A program made the position numbers and the translations under genes. A stretch of 64,000 bases of DNA from Flavobacterium orientale (GTDB taxonomy: Bacteria; Bacteroidota; Bacteroidia; Flavobacteriales; Flavobacteriaceae), in contig NZ_BMFG01000008.1 of NCBI RefSeq assembly GCF_014638005.1, forward strand, positions 62,001 to 126,000. The letters run 5' to 3'. Position 1 is the stretch's first letter. Each line of letters begins with the position of its first letter. Below the pieces are notes generated by a model. It did no database searches, was not told the origin of the DNA, and saw only the letters and a program-made list of their open reading frames with translations. Below are positions 39,965 to 52,054 of the stretch, piece after piece.

Positions 39965-40816
39965 TTAATTATTTAAAATATGATAAGCTATCAAACCATC
40001 AATAGGTCTACGTAAAACATTACCAAGTTGAATGCCATGTTGGGTCAAAACTTCTTGTAGTTCGTCTTTAAGATAAAAGGCAATGGAACCCACAAAATGA
40101 ACAGGAACCGTTTGATAATTATCAAATTGTTTGATATAATTTTCTACAAAATCTTCCAATTCCATATTGATGTATTTTTTACAAAAATCAGCATCTTTAT
40201 GCTTGATTAAAAACTTAGCAAAAGTTGCCAAATAAGCATTTGGATTGGGTTCTTTGTATAAATTATTTTTTATGTAATCCGGATCTAGATTGTATTCTTC
40301 TTCAAACTCTTTTTTCAAATCATCTGGCATTTTATTAAAACTATAACCTCTCAACAAATGGCGACCGAATCGATTGCCACTACAATCATCCATACAAATA
40401 TATCCTAACGATTGTACTTTTTGATGAAGCACTTTCCCATCAAAGTAACTACAATTTGAGCCCGTTCCAAGAATGCAAACAATGGCTTCCTGATTTTTTG
40501 GAGTTGTGGCATAAACCGCAGCATAAGTATCTTCGTGAACTACTACATTTGCATTACTAAAATAACCTTGAAAAACTTCGGTTAAAAAATTTTTCATTCT
40601 ATCTGTTCCGCAACCTGCTCCATAAAAAAATAAATGAGTAGCCTTATTCTTATTATGAGAAATATCAAACTTATCATTCAATCGTTCAATAATTTCATCC
40701 TTTGATAATACTTCAGGATTCAAACCTAAAGATTGTGTGGTGAACAAAACTTTACCATTGTCATCAATGGCAATCCAATCTGCTTTTGTTGAACCACTAT
40801 CTACTAATAATTTCAT
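39965..40816 (-). CDS. BadF/BadG/BcrA-type ATPase (N-acetylglucosamine-kinase-like)
   Basis: A 283-aa ASKHA-fold protein: MKLLVDSGSTKADWIAID (phosphate-1 motif), FYGAGCGTDRMK, HEDTYAAVYATTP, CILGTGSNCSYFDG (phosphate-2) and PVHFVGSIAFYL (adenosine motif). The size and sequence are those of the small BadF-like / glucosamine-kinase group common in Bacteroidota. Probable substrate: an amino sugar. It lies upstream of the TsaC-like gene and downstream of gapA, each with its own terminator. Confidence 0.85.
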   Translation of the reverse strand: MKLLVDSGSTKADWIAIDDNGKVLFTTQSLGLNPEVLSKDEIIERLNDKFDISHNKNKATHLFFYGAGCGTDRMKNFLTEVFQGYFSNANVVVHEDTYAAVYATTPKNQEAIVCILGTGSNCSYFDGKVLHQKVQSLGYICMDDCSGNRFGRHLLRGYSFNKMPDDLKKEFEEEYNLDPDYIKNNLYKEPNPNAYLATFAKFLIKHKDADFCKKYINMELEDFVENYIKQFDNYQTVPVHFVGSIAFYLKDELQEVLTQHGIQLGNVLRRPIDGLIAYHILNN

Positions 40817-40835
40817 AATTTGGTTTGTTTGAATA

Positions 40836-40875
40836 AAAAAAGTCCTGTCAGGTTAGTGCTAACAGGACTTTTTGT
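40836..40875 (-). terminator. Terminator of gapA
   Basis: Minus strand: AAAGTCCTGT/ACAGGACTTT with an inner GCACTAAC-containing loop, then a T-run. Confidence 0.8.
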
Positions 40876-40880
40876 AACTA

Positions 40881-42901
<2,021 letters not shown>

Positions 42902-43017
42902 TTTTTATTGTTTAAAATGTAAATTTAGCAAACAAATATGACTTTTTTACTGACATTTCTACTATTTCGACAATTATCGAAATTTTCAAACGTTTTCGTT
43001 GATAAGTTTTTTACTAA

Positions 43018-43050
43018 CAAAAAAGCTCCATTAAAATGGAGCTTTTGATA
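43018..43050 (-). terminator. Terminator of tamB
   Basis: Minus-strand hairpin AAAAGCTCCATT/AATGGAGCTTTT with a 3-4-nt loop and a T-run. Confidence 0.85.
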
Positions 43051-43067
43051 AAATATCTAATTAATCA

Positions 43068-46000
43068 TCAATCAATTTCTGGTGGTTTTTCCTCTTCTTT
43101 TTTAGGTTTCTCATAGGTTTTTTTCTTTTCGTTTATGAAATTTAAAAACTCAGGTTTAAAATCAGAATCAGAATCTTGACCCGATGAGTCAACATCTCTT
43201 GTCAATTTTGCTCTTTTGAAAATTCCGTTGATTAATTCTTTAAATGTATCAAAATCAACTTGGTAAGTTGCACCAATTCCTTGTGTGTATCCTATTCCTT
43301 CTCCAATATAGGTTATATCATTTTCACGATTAAAAACCCTTAGATTGAACTTTCCGTCTTTGGTAACCCGATAAAGAATTTCAACATCGCCAACCACGGC
43401 TGCATCATTAATTCCTCCAATTGGCACACCTAATTTTCCGTTGACAGAAATTCGTTCGTTAATTTCGAAAGACGTAGTTAATCCAACACTACCGTCGGTT
43501 TCACGTCCGGGAGTTCTGTCAGCTGAATCAACAACAACACCCACATTCATTTTACCTTCTTCATCTTTAATAATGTCATTAAAAACTCCGGTAAAAGTTT
43601 CAAATAAATTATTGGACAATGCATTTTGAGACAAACCTCCATCTGTACTCAAAAAATTGCCCGAGGCCAATAAATATAGAGCCTGTGTTTGACGTGTATC
43701 TTTGTCGTCTAATTTGGTTTGAATTTCTGATTTAAGTACAGAACTCACCGTTGGAAAGTTAATCATAAAATCAGGTTCGGGATTGTTTAGAAAACCGGTA
43801 ATTCCAATAACAACTTCCACTTGAACTTTTTGATTAACCGTTGGATTATCTAGCAATAATGCGGGATTTGCTCTGATATTATCATAAACAGCTTCAATAT
43901 TTAATCGAGCTCGCATTGGATCACCATCCCAAACTATAGAGCCGTATTTTTTAACTTTAAATTGTTTACTAACTAAACCTCGGTATTTAAAATTATAAAT
44001 TCCTTCGTTGATACTAAAATCCCCATACATGTTAAATTTACCCAAAGTATTAATTTGCATAGAAAGTGTTCCAAAACCTTTTCCTTTCATTAAATGCCCG
44101 GTTTCTTTATCTAAAATCACTTCTATTTCGGCATCTTCAGTTATATCTAAATCGAAATTTAATTCTAATCCATTATAATTTTTAGCCAATCCGGTAGTTC
44201 CTGATTCCAAATTATATTTTTCTTCTTTAGTAATAAATCGGATGTACGAATTATCACCTATTGATTGTGTGTTTGAAACCGGTATTTTAATAAATGTTCC
44301 CTTTTTAGATTTAGCTTGAACATCAATCAATAATGATTTTGTTGGACCTGTAATTGTTGCTGTTCCTTCTATAAAAGCATTACCATAATAGGGTGTATCA
44401 TCAGTATCTTGTGTATCTAAAACATTCAAATAGTCTGAAGAAATTTCTAAATCCAATCTCCAATCTGAAAGATTAAAATGACGAATATTACCGCTTAAAA
44501 TACCTTTTGTTTTATACTTCGAATCGGTCATAGAGATATTGCGAAGTAAAAATTGGCGTTGCGTTAAATCGACAATTGAATTTTTATCAAAAGCATAATC
44601 AACTCCCAAATAAGGTACAGAAAGTCCGGCATCTTCCAAATACAAACGTCCTTCAATTTCCGGATTTTGAAGCTGACCTTGAAAGGATGCATTTCCAGAA
44701 ACCAAACCTCTGATGTTAGTTATCACTTCTCCTCCATAAGAACTGAAAGCTCCCACATTGAATTTATTGAGTTTTAAATCTAAGTCAAGAATAGGTTCTC
44801 TGTTTTCAAAATAAACGGTTCCTTCTGCCAAGAAACTTTCTAAATTTTCATTTTTTACACTTGAATTAATTCTGAAATTTTCAAATTTATCATCACCAAT
44901 AATATCCAAATTTAAAGTTCCAAAATCTATGTTGTTCACGTTAAAATTTTCAACTTTCAACGAAGAATATGGTCGGAATTCTTCATTTAATTGTTTAAAG
45001 TTAATTTGACCGTCTAAACTTCCTTCAATTACTAAATTATCTGAAACGGGAATTATTTTTCCAATATTTACTTTTTCAAAATTTAAATTTAAATCTTTAA
45101 AAGTCGTTCCTTTTATTTCGCCATCAAAATTGATAAATTGTTCCTCATGCGTCATTTTGATGTTTTGAAAAATAAAATCAGAAAACCTATTATTAAAAAT
45201 AATTTTATTTTCTGAATTCTCTTCTTCATTCAAATACCACATGTAATCTTTAAAATGAAGTTCTGATTTTTGAATACCAACCACATTGTTTTTATTAACA
45301 TCAATAGTATGATAAATGTTCAAGTTATAAAAATCATTGGCCTTGTCGCCTCCTTTAAATTCACTTCGAATGAATAAGGTGTCTTTTGAAGTCACGTTAA
45401 GCAAATTGAAATCAGAGAACTTATAATGTTTGGTTTTTATAGAATCAATTTCTATAAACGTGTTGTAAAGTGGGTTTTTGTTGTCTATTTCGAATTTAAT
45501 TTTTTCAAATTGATTTTCGTTGGCCAAAATTAAGGGTGACGAGAAATTCATCTTAAATTCATTGGTGTCAGAATTGATATTTCCACGAATGTAGGTATTC
45601 TTACTTACCGAAATATCAGGATAAAAAATTTCAATAATTTTATTAAAAATGGCAAAATTGAATTTTAAATATTGACCTTTTTTGACCTTCTCAGGAGCAT
45701 AATTAGTATAAACACTTCCCAGAGCATTTCCAACCATCATCGGAATTTGATTAAAATCAAACTTGCCCACAACTTTCCCTTCAACAATATCCGGTGAATT
45801 TATTTCAATGGTTCGTTCTCTATTCTCGTCAAAAGTTGAGCTCAATTTAAAATCATCAAACACAAAAATATCTCTGTTGTTTTGATAAGATGCATTAAGG
45901 AAAGCAACATCTCCGTAAATATTATCTAAACTATTCCCGGCAAGATTAGAAGTTATATGTCCTTTAAAAATTGAAATTGAATCTGTTTTAATAAAATTTA

Positions 46001-47531
46001 ATTTATGTAAATCTGCATAATCAATTCGGGTAGTAAATTTATAGACATTTTCTTTTTGAGATACATCTAACAACCCATCAAAATCCATAAAGAGATTGGG
46101 GTCATTAATATTTATTTTACCTGAGAAAAGTGGTTTTCTAAATAAACCATCAATGGCAACACCAGTGTAATTGTAATTGTTATAATTCAATTGAGAAATA
46201 AATCCTTTAAATCGGGTATTGATTAAATCTTCGGTAAAACCAGCTCCATCAACTTGCATGTTCATGGAAATGTTGCCAACATCACTTCTATTTAAAATTT
46301 CACCTATTGCAAAACGATCCAGAACAATAGTTCCTGAATAGGAAGCATTATCAATAAACTCAATATTAGTCATGTCCAAATTAAGTTTACCAGAACCTAA
46401 ATCAGAAGTCATTACAAAATTTGTATTGATGCGGTCAAAAGCAACTATCGCATCACCACGTAAAGAAAACTGCCCAAGTTTATTGATTGAACTTGGCAAT
46501 TTTTTCCCTAATATATTAGGTAATAAAGCAGTTAAATCTTTATAGTTGGAGGTTAAATGTGAAAAAGTGGACTCCATGTAAAAAGTCTCTTCTTTATTAC
46601 CAAAAAGATTTTTGAAATTAACATCTCCAATAATTTTGGTTCTTTCACCTTCTTTAAGATTTAAATTTGAAATACTTAAGTCATTTAAAGTTCCATTGAT
46701 ATCAGAGTTAAAAATAAAACTTTTATCGGAAGATAATTCTTTATAAAAATATCGAATATCATTGGTATTAATCGAAGCAGAATTTACTTTGAAATCAAAA
46801 ACCACGCGATTAAAGAAATCGGCAAAATCGTTAGTATCTTTATTGTAATTCAAACTTACATTTCCAAACAATGAAGAATTAGCTGTTTGCAAAGCAAAAT
46901 CATCAAGTTTTATTTGTCTGCGTGTATAACTAAAATCTGATTTTAAATTTTTGATAACTAAACCTCTGAAATCAACACCATTTAAATTATCAATTTTTGA
47001 AGTTACATCAGTTCCTTTGATTTTAAAATCTGTTAAATTTGAATTTAATTGGGTAAAATGAAGTATTTTAGGACTGGATTTGTTTTCATTTTTAAAAAGA
47101 AACGTACTGTTAATAATCGCAATCGTATTGGCTAACATTAGAAATTTTCCTGACGAAGGTCTTCCGTCATCAAATGCATCAATAAAAACATCTAAATTTG
47201 TTTGGTTCTCGTTTTTGTAATTGATTATCGAAAATTTTAATCCATTTAATTTTAGATCATCAAAAATCAAATCTCCTTTCAAAATGGGGTCTAAGTCTTT
47301 AATTTTGGTACTCAAACGATCAACAAAAATTAAAGTATCTTTGTGATGGTCTTTAATCACAACTTTTTTAAATTTTACGCTACCAAAAATTGAAATGGCA
47401 ACTTCATCAATTGAAATATCAGTACCATATTGTTTATTTATCTTGTTTGTGAAATAATTAGCAATAGAAGTTTGAACCGGAGGTAATGATAGTAATACGC
47501 CAAATAGGAGCAATAATAGAATTATCCCCAA
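43068..47531 (-). CDS. tamB: TamB-like translocation and assembly module protein
   Basis: A protein of about 1487 aa or slightly longer: one N-terminal membrane helix (IILLLLLFGVLLSLPPVQTS), a very long repetitive beta-rich region, and a C-terminal DUF490 domain (FSINEGIYNFKYRGLVSKQF, then MRARLNIEAVYD, DFMINFP and GVVVDS). TamB bridges inner and outer membranes and assists outer-membrane protein insertion or lipid transport. The start is uncertain: TTG at 47531 cuts off a basic stretch (IKKLKKIVLRSLL) encoded just upstream in the same open frame. That stretch has no ATG, though AGG precedes GGTATC where an ATG would fit. A TATATTTG box precedes it. It is divergent from tsaD. Confidence 0.88.
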   Translation of the reverse strand: MGIILLLLLFGVLLSLPPVQTSIANYFTNKINKQYGTDISIDEVAISIFGSVKFKKVVIKDHHKDTLIFVDRLSTKIKDLDPILKGDLIFDDLKLNGLKFSIINYKNENQTNLDVFIDAFDDGRPSSGKFLMLANTIAIINSTFLFKNENKSSPKILHFTQLNSNLTDFKIKGTDVTSKIDNLNGVDFRGLVIKNLKSDFSYTRRQIKLDDFALQTANSSLFGNVSLNYNKDTNDFADFFNRVVFDFKVNSASINTNDIRYFYKELSSDKSFIFNSDINGTLNDLSISNLNLKEGERTKIIGDVNFKNLFGNKEETFYMESTFSHLTSNYKDLTALLPNILGKKLPSSINKLGQFSLRGDAIVAFDRINTNFVMTSDLGSGKLNLDMTNIEFIDNASYSGTIVLDRFAIGEILNRSDVGNISMNMQVDGAGFTEDLINTRFKGFISQLNYNNYNYTGVAIDGLFRKPLFSGKININDPNLFMDFDGLLDVSQKENVYKFTTRIDYADLHKLNFIKTDSISIFKGHITSNLAGNSLDNIYGDVAFLNASYQNNRDIFVFDDFKLSSTFDENRERTIEINSPDIVEGKVVGKFDFNQIPMMVGNALGSVYTNYAPEKVKKGQYLKFNFAIFNKIIEIFYPDISVSKNTYIRGNINSDTNEFKMNFSSPLILANENQFEKIKFEIDNKNPLYNTFIEIDSIKTKHYKFSDFNLLNVTSKDTLFIRSEFKGGDKANDFYNLNIYHTIDVNKNNVVGIQKSELHFKDYMWYLNEEENSENKIIFNNRFSDFIFQNIKMTHEEQFINFDGEIKGTTFKDLNLNFEKVNIGKIIPVSDNLVIEGSLDGQINFKQLNEEFRPYSSLKVENFNVNNIDFGTLNLDIIGDDKFENFRINSSVKNENLESFLAEGTVYFENREPILDLDLKLNKFNVGAFSSYGGEVITNIRGLVSGNASFQGQLQNPEIEGRLYLEDAGLSVPYLGVDYAFDKNSIVDLTQRQFLLRNISMTDSKYKTKGILSGNIRHFNLSDWRLDLEISSDYLNVLDTQDTDDTPYYGNAFIEGTATITGPTKSLLIDVQAKSKKGTFIKIPVSNTQSIGDNSYIRFITKEEKYNLESGTTGLAKNYNGLELNFDLDITEDAEIEVILDKETGHLMKGKGFGTLSMQINTLGKFNMYGDFSINEGIYNFKYRGLVSKQFKVKKYGSIVWDGDPMRARLNIEAVYDNIRANPALLLDNPTVNQKVQVEVVIGITGFLNNPEPDFMINFPTVSSVLKSEIQTKLDDKDTRQTQALYLLASGNFLSTDGGLSQNALSNNLFETFTGVFNDIIKDEEGKMNVGVVVDSADRTPGRETDGSVGLTTSFEINERISVNGKLGVPIGGINDAAVVGDVEILYRVTKDGKFNLRVFNRENDITYIGEGIGYTQGIGATYQVDFDTFKELINGIFKRAKLTRDVDSSGQDSDSDFKPEFLNFINEKKKTYEKPKKEEEKPPEID

Positions 47532-47620
47532 AAGAGAACGTAATACTATTTTTTTTAATTTTTTGATACCCCTAATTGTTTTAAATTTGTCAAATATAAT
47601 TCAAAATTCGTGCCCATCCT

Positions 47621-48643
47621 ATGGCTAATGATTCCATTTTTATACTAGCAATAGAAAGTTCTTGTGACGATACTTCTGCAGCTGTTTTACAAAACGATAA
47701 AGTGCTGTCAAATGTTGTAGCAAATCAGTCCGTTCATGTGGCTTTTGGCGGTGTTGTTCCGGAACTTGCTTCAAGAGCTCATCAGCAAAACATGATTCCT
47801 GTGGTTGACCAGGCTTTAAGAAAAGCAGGGATTCAAAAATCGCAATTAAGTGCAATCGCTTTTACGCAAGGCCCCGGATTAATGGGTTCTTTGTTGGTTG
47901 GAAGTTCGTTTGCAAAATCGTTAGCAATGGCTTTATCTATTCCGTTAATTGCTGTGCATCACATGCAAGGTCATATTTTAGCTCATTTTATTGATGAAGA
48001 AGGTTATGACAAACCCGAATTTCCTTTTTTAGCATTAACTATTTCTGGTGGACACACTCAAATTATTAAAGTTACTGACTTTTTTACCATGGAAATTATT
48101 GGTGAAACCACCGATGATGCAGTTGGTGAAGCTTTTGACAAATCGGCTAAAATACTTGGCTTGCCTTATCCCGGTGGTCCATTGGTTGATAAACACGCTC
48201 AATTAGGGAATCCAAAAGCATTTTCTTTTACAAAGCCTAAAGTGCCAGGATTGGACTTTAGTTTTTCAGGCTTAAAAACTCAAATTTTATATTTTATTCA
48301 AAAAAAGGTTAAAGAGAATCCAAAATTTATTGAAGAAAATTTGAATGATATTTGTGCTTCCATTCAAAATGCCATTATTGAAATTATTATGGAAAAATTA
48401 AAAATGGCTGTTACTCAAACTGCTATAAAACAAATTGCAATTGGTGGCGGTGTTTCAGCTAATTCAGGAATTAGAAAAACCATAAAAGAAGCAGAAAACA
48501 AGTATGGTTGGAAAACTTATATTCCAAAATTTGAATATACCACAGATAATGCTGCAATGATTGGAATTGTTGGATATTATAAATATCTTAACAAACAATT
48601 TGAAGAATTAAACGTAGTTTCGAAACCACGAATTGAGATATAA
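47621..48643 (+). CDS. tsaD: tRNA N6-adenosine threonylcarbamoyltransferase
   Basis: A 340-aa TsaD (Kae1/YgjD): ILAIESSCDDTSAAVL, GGVVPELASRAHQQNM, AVHHMQGHILAHF (metal-binding HxxxH), LTISGGHTQII, DDAVGEAFDKSAKILGLPYPGG and IAIGGGVSANSGIRK. It transfers the threonylcarbamoyl group to A37 of ANN-decoding tRNAs. It is the first of three tightly packed plus-strand genes; the stop lies 1 bp before the rsmE ATG. Confidence 0.97.
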   Translation: MANDSIFILAIESSCDDTSAAVLQNDKVLSNVVANQSVHVAFGGVVPELASRAHQQNMIPVVDQALRKAGIQKSQLSAIAFTQGPGLMGSLLVGSSFAKSLAMALSIPLIAVHHMQGHILAHFIDEEGYDKPEFPFLALTISGGHTQIIKVTDFFTMEIIGETTDDAVGEAFDKSAKILGLPYPGGPLVDKHAQLGNPKAFSFTKPKVPGLDFSFSGLKTQILYFIQKKVKENPKFIEENLNDICASIQNAIIEIIMEKLKMAVTQTAIKQIAIGGGVSANSGIRKTIKEAENKYGWKTYIPKFEYTTDNAAMIGIVGYYKYLNKQFEELNVVSKPRIEI

Positions 48644-48644
48644 A

Positions 48645-49352
48645 ATGCAATTATTTTATTTTCCTTCACTCACAGAACAAACAAAAAGTTTCTCTTTTTC
48701 AAAAGAAGAAAGCAAACACATTGTGAAAGTTCTTCGCAAAAAAGAAAACGACAACTTATTTGTTACTAATGGTTTAGGCTACTTGTTCTCAACTAAAATA
48801 GCAATTGCTTCAGAAAGCAAATGCACAGTTGATATTCTTTCGTTTGAAAAACAAGAGTCGTCTAAAGTACATTTACATTTAGCTGTTGCTCCAACAAAAA
48901 TGAACGAAAGGTATGAATGGTTTTTAGAAAAAGTTACAGAAATTGGCATTCAAGAAATCACTCCATTAATTTGTGATCATTCTGAAAGAAAGATAGTTAA
49001 AACCGAGCGTTTTGAAAAAATTTTGCTATCAGCCATGAAACAATCCAATCAATATTTTTTACCGAAATTGAACCATCCCATTTCGTTTAAAGAGTTTATA
49101 AAACAAAATATATCCGGTCAAAAGTTTATCGCACATTGTTATGAATCTGAAAAAACAACTTTTAAAAGCAGTTTTAATTTAAACGAAGCTGTTTTGTTGT
49201 TGATTGGCCCTGAAGGTGATTTTTCAATAGAAGAAGTTGCTTTGGCTGAAGCCAATAATTTTAAACCCGTTTCATTAGGAACCACACGTTTACGTACAGA
49301 AACAGCCGCAATTATAGGTTGTCATACTGTAGCAGTAATGCAATCAAATTAA
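48645..49352 (+). CDS. rsmE: 16S rRNA (uracil-1498-N3)-methyltransferase
   Basis: A 235-aa SPOUT methyltransferase from ATG 48645 (MQLFYFPSL); an upstream four-codon extension is unlikely. Motifs: EESKHIVKVLRKKENDN near the N terminus, the PUA-like domain, TEIGIQEITPLICDHSERK, LLIGPEGDFSIEEVALAE and the knotted C terminus LGTTRLRTETAAI. It methylates U1498 of 16S rRNA. Confidence 0.95.
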   Translation: MQLFYFPSLTEQTKSFSFSKEESKHIVKVLRKKENDNLFVTNGLGYLFSTKIAIASESKCTVDILSFEKQESSKVHLHLAVAPTKMNERYEWFLEKVTEIGIQEITPLICDHSERKIVKTERFEKILLSAMKQSNQYFLPKLNHPISFKEFIKQNISGQKFIAHCYESEKTTFKSSFNLNEAVLLLIGPEGDFSIEEVALAEANNFKPVSLGTTRLRTETAAIIGCHTVAVMQSN

Positions 49353-49357
49353 AAAAA

Positions 49358-49993
49358 ATGAAAAAATTAGTTTTCCTATTATTTGTAATTACATTTTCAA
49401 ATGCTCAAGAAATTGCCTTATTAAAATATAATGGAGGTGGTGATTGGTATGCCAACCCTACTTCGCTACCCAATTTGATAAACTTTTGTAATGCCACAAT
49501 CGGAACAAAAATAAATGCAAAACCTGCAACTGTATCTCCGGGAAGTAGTGATATTTTTTCCTATCCGTTTGTACACATGACAGGACACGGAAACGTTGTT
49601 TTTAATGACCAAGAGGTGAAACAACTTCGAAATTATCTTACATCAGGAGGTTTTTTACATATTGATGATAACTTTGGAATGGATCAATATATCAAACGGG
49701 AAATCAAAAAACTATTTCCTGAAACAGATTTAGTGGAATTACCTTCCAATCATGTTTTGTTTCAAAAACCATTTTCTTTTCCTAACGGAATTCCAAAGAT
49801 TCATGAACACGACAACCAAAAACCACAAGCGTTCGGGATTTTTGTAAAAAACCGATTGGTTTTGTTATATACTTATGAAACTGATTTAGGTGATGGATGG
49901 GAAGACCGCGAGGTACACAATAATCCTGAAGAAGTTAGGCAAATTGCTTTAAAAATGGGTGCCAATATAATTGACTATATATTTAATAACTAA
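49358..49993 (+). CDS. DUF4159-domain exported protein
   Basis: A 211-aa protein from ATG 49358, with a signal peptide (MKKLVFLLFVITFSNA). Recognisable DUF4159 blocks are ALLKYNGGGDWYANP, FVHMTGHGNVVFNDQEV, SGGFLHIDDNFGMDQYI, LFPETDLVELPSNHVLF and ETDLGDGWEDREVHNNP. The fold is thought to be glutamine-amidotransferase/ThuA-like; its function is unknown. It follows rsmE by 5 bp and ends at a terminator. Confidence 0.9.
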   Translation: MKKLVFLLFVITFSNAQEIALLKYNGGGDWYANPTSLPNLINFCNATIGTKINAKPATVSPGSSDIFSYPFVHMTGHGNVVFNDQEVKQLRNYLTSGGFLHIDDNFGMDQYIKREIKKLFPETDLVELPSNHVLFQKPFSFPNGIPKIHEHDNQKPQAFGIFVKNRLVLLYTYETDLGDGWEDREVHNNPEEVRQIALKMGANIIDYIFNN

Positions 49994-49995
49994 TA

Positions 49996-50024
49996 AAAAA
50001 ACCCTGCAAATTGCAGGGTTTGAT
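49996..50024. terminator. Bidirectional terminator between DUF4159 gene and rplI
   Basis: AAACCCTGCAA/TTGCAGGGTTT is a near-perfect palindromic hairpin with A-rich left and T-rich right flanks. Confidence 0.8.
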
Positions 50025-50049
50025 ATTTTATATTGAATAACTAAAATAA

Positions 50050-50487
50050 TTACTCAGCTATAATTTCATAAGGTAATTCAAATACTACCGAACGGTGTAA
50101 ACGTACTGTAGCAGCATATTTACCTGTTCTTTTAACAGTACCTGAAGTAATGAATTTTCTATCAATTGAATGACCCGCTTTTTCTAAAGCTTCAACGATA
50201 TCCATATTAGTTACTGAACCAAATAGTTTTTCACCACCTGCTTTTGCAACAATTTTAATATCTAAAGCTTTTAACGCATCAGCAATTTTAGTAGCATCAT
50301 CAATTACTTTTTGCTCTTTGTGTGCTTTTTGTTTTAAATTTTCAGCTAAAACTTTTTTAGCAGAAGGTGTTGCTAAAGCTGCAAATCCTTGAGGAATCAA
50401 AAAGTTTCTACCATATCCTGGTTTTACAGAAACGATATCATCTTTGAAACCTAAATTTTGAACGTCTTGTTTTAAGATTAGTTCCAT
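50050..50487 (-). CDS. rplI: 50S ribosomal protein bL9
   Basis: A 145-aa bL9 beginning MELILKQDVQNLGFKDDIVS, with PGYGRNFLIPQGFA and the second domain AGGEKLFGSVTNMDIVEAL. It is the last gene of the rpsF-rpsR-rplI set. Confidence 0.97.
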   Translation of the reverse strand: MELILKQDVQNLGFKDDIVSVKPGYGRNFLIPQGFAALATPSAKKVLAENLKQKAHKEQKVIDDATKIADALKALDIKIVAKAGGEKLFGSVTNMDIVEALEKAGHSIDRKFITSGTVKRTGKYAATVRLHRSVVFELPYEIIAE

Positions 50488-50549
50488 GTTGTTGTCCTTT
50501 TTTTATAGAAGTTAGCCCGCCAATGACGAGGCAACAACTTAATTAATTA

Positions 50550-50846
50550 TTATTTTAATAAATCCGCCACATATGGCATTAAAGCTAAATGTCTAGCTCT
50601 TTTAACAGCTACTGACACTTTTCTTTGATATTTTAATGAAGTTCCTGTTAAACGTCTTGGTAAAATTTTACCTTGCTCGTTTACAAATTTCAATAAAAAG
50701 TCAGCATCTTTATAGTCAATATATTTAATACCTGACTTTTTGAAACGACAATACTTTTTAGTTTTGTTTGTATCTATGTTCAAAGGAGTAAGATATCTGA
50801 TATCTCCTTCTTTTTTTCCTTTAGCTGATTGCTCGATTGTTGACAT
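50550..50846 (-). CDS. rpsR: 30S ribosomal protein bS18
   Basis: A 98-aa bS18: [53 protein letters not shown] Bacteroidota-type N-terminal extension ([19 protein letters not shown]) precedes the core. It lies between rpsF (5 bp upstream) and rplI (62 bp downstream). Confidence 0.97.
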   Translation of the reverse strand: MSTIEQSAKGKKEGDIRYLTPLNIDTNKTKKYCRFKKSGIKYIDYKDADFLLKFVNEQGKILPRRLTGTSLKYQRKVSVAVKRARHLALMPYVADLLK

Positions 50847-50851
50847 AGTAA

Positions 50852-51190
50852 TTACGCTTTAACTTTTAATTTTTCTCTTCTTCTCTCTGCCCATGAAATA
50901 GCGTGTTTGTCAAGACTTACAGTCAAGAAACGCATAATTCTTTCGTCACGTCTAAACTCAGTTTCGAAACCAATGATGATTTCTCCTGGAGCAGTGAATT
51001 CAAACAAATGGTAAAAACCACTTTTTTTGTGTTGGATTTCATAAGCTAATTTTTTTAAGCCCCAATCCTCTTTTGATACCATCTTTGCTCCTCTAGAAGT
51101 AAGGTAATCTTCAAACTTACTCACTGTTTCCTTTATCTGTACTTCAGATAAAACGGGATTCAAGATGAAAACAGTCTCATAATGATTCAT
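50852..51190 (-). CDS. rpsF: 30S ribosomal protein bS6
   Basis: A 112-aa bS6: [59 protein letters not shown]. It is the first gene of the operon. In other bacteria ssb sits between rpsF and rpsR; here it is missing, as is common in Bacteroidota. I see no clear S6:S18-binding leader motif in the about 125 bp upstream. Confidence 0.97.
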   Translation of the reverse strand: MNHYETVFILNPVLSEVQIKETVSKFEDYLTSRGAKMVSKEDWGLKKLAYEIQHKKSGFYHLFEFTAPGEIIIGFETEFRRDERIMRFLTVSLDKHAISWAERRREKLKVKA

Positions 51191-51358
51191 AATAAATTAT
51201 TTAAAATTGTTAAATTGGGTGCAAAAATAGTCATTTATTTTAAACTGGCAATGGGAGTGCCTATTTTTTCGATATAACGCAAAAAAATCGGAGAAAAGCT
51301 TGTTTTTATCGATGAAATGCATTACGTTTGTTTCACCAAATCTATAATAATACGAATT

Positions 51359-52054
51359 ATGAAACTAAATTGTGTCGTAGTCGATGATAGTTCTATCCAA
51401 AGAATGATCATTACCAAATTAGTAAATAACCACCAGAATCTCAATCTGGTTGGGGATTTTTCTAATGCTATTGAGGCAAAGAGCTGTATGTCGATACACT
51501 CTGTTGACCTAATCTTTCTCGATATTGAGATGCCAATTATTAGTGGCTTTGATTTTCTTGATGGACTTAAAATGAAACCTCAGATTATTTTTATTACATC
51601 CAAAGCTGATTATGCAGTTAAAGCATTTGATTATGATGCAACAGATTACTTACAAAAACCTATTTCTGTTGAACGTTTTGATGCCTCTGTAAAACGTGCT
51701 ATGGACTTGTATCGTCTTCGAAATGAAGTTCACGACGAAGAAGGAGATTTTATCTTTATAAAAAGTAATTTGAAAAAATTAAAAATATTCACTTCAAAAA
51801 TCAAATGGATTGAAGCTTATGGTGACTATGTTAAAGTAGTAACCGATGAAGACAGCAATTTGGTTCTTTCAACGATGAAATCATTTGAACAAGATCTTGA
51901 TAAAGAACGTTTTTTACGTGTTCACAAGTCTTACATTGTAAATGTTGAAAAAATTGAGCGTTTCAATAGTAAGTTTGCTGAAATTGGAGTTACAAAAATT
52001 CCTTTGAGCAGAAATAAAAAAGACGATTTGAAAAAAGCTTTAGCTATTGCTTAA
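51359..52054 (+). CDS. LytTR-family response regulator
   Basis: A 231-aa protein from ATG 51359 (MKLNCVVVDDSSIQRMIITK). It has a receiver domain (acidic pocket VVDDS, phosphoacceptor DLIFLDIEMPIISGFDFL, LQKPI) and a C-terminal LytTR DNA-binding domain (FIKSNLKKLKIFTSKIKWIE, KSYIVNVEKIERFNSK, IPLSRNKKDDLKKAL). No histidine kinase is adjacent; Bacteroidota kinases for such regulators often lie elsewhere. The upstream frame to 51317 is probably untranslated. Confidence 0.95.
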   Translation: MKLNCVVVDDSSIQRMIITKLVNNHQNLNLVGDFSNAIEAKSCMSIHSVDLIFLDIEMPIISGFDFLDGLKMKPQIIFITSKADYAVKAFDYDATDYLQKPISVERFDASVKRAMDLYRLRNEVHDEEGDFIFIKSNLKKLKIFTSKIKWIEAYGDYVKVVTDEDSNLVLSTMKSFEQDLDKERFLRVHKSYIVNVEKIERFNSKFAEIGVTKIPLSRNKKDDLKKALAIA

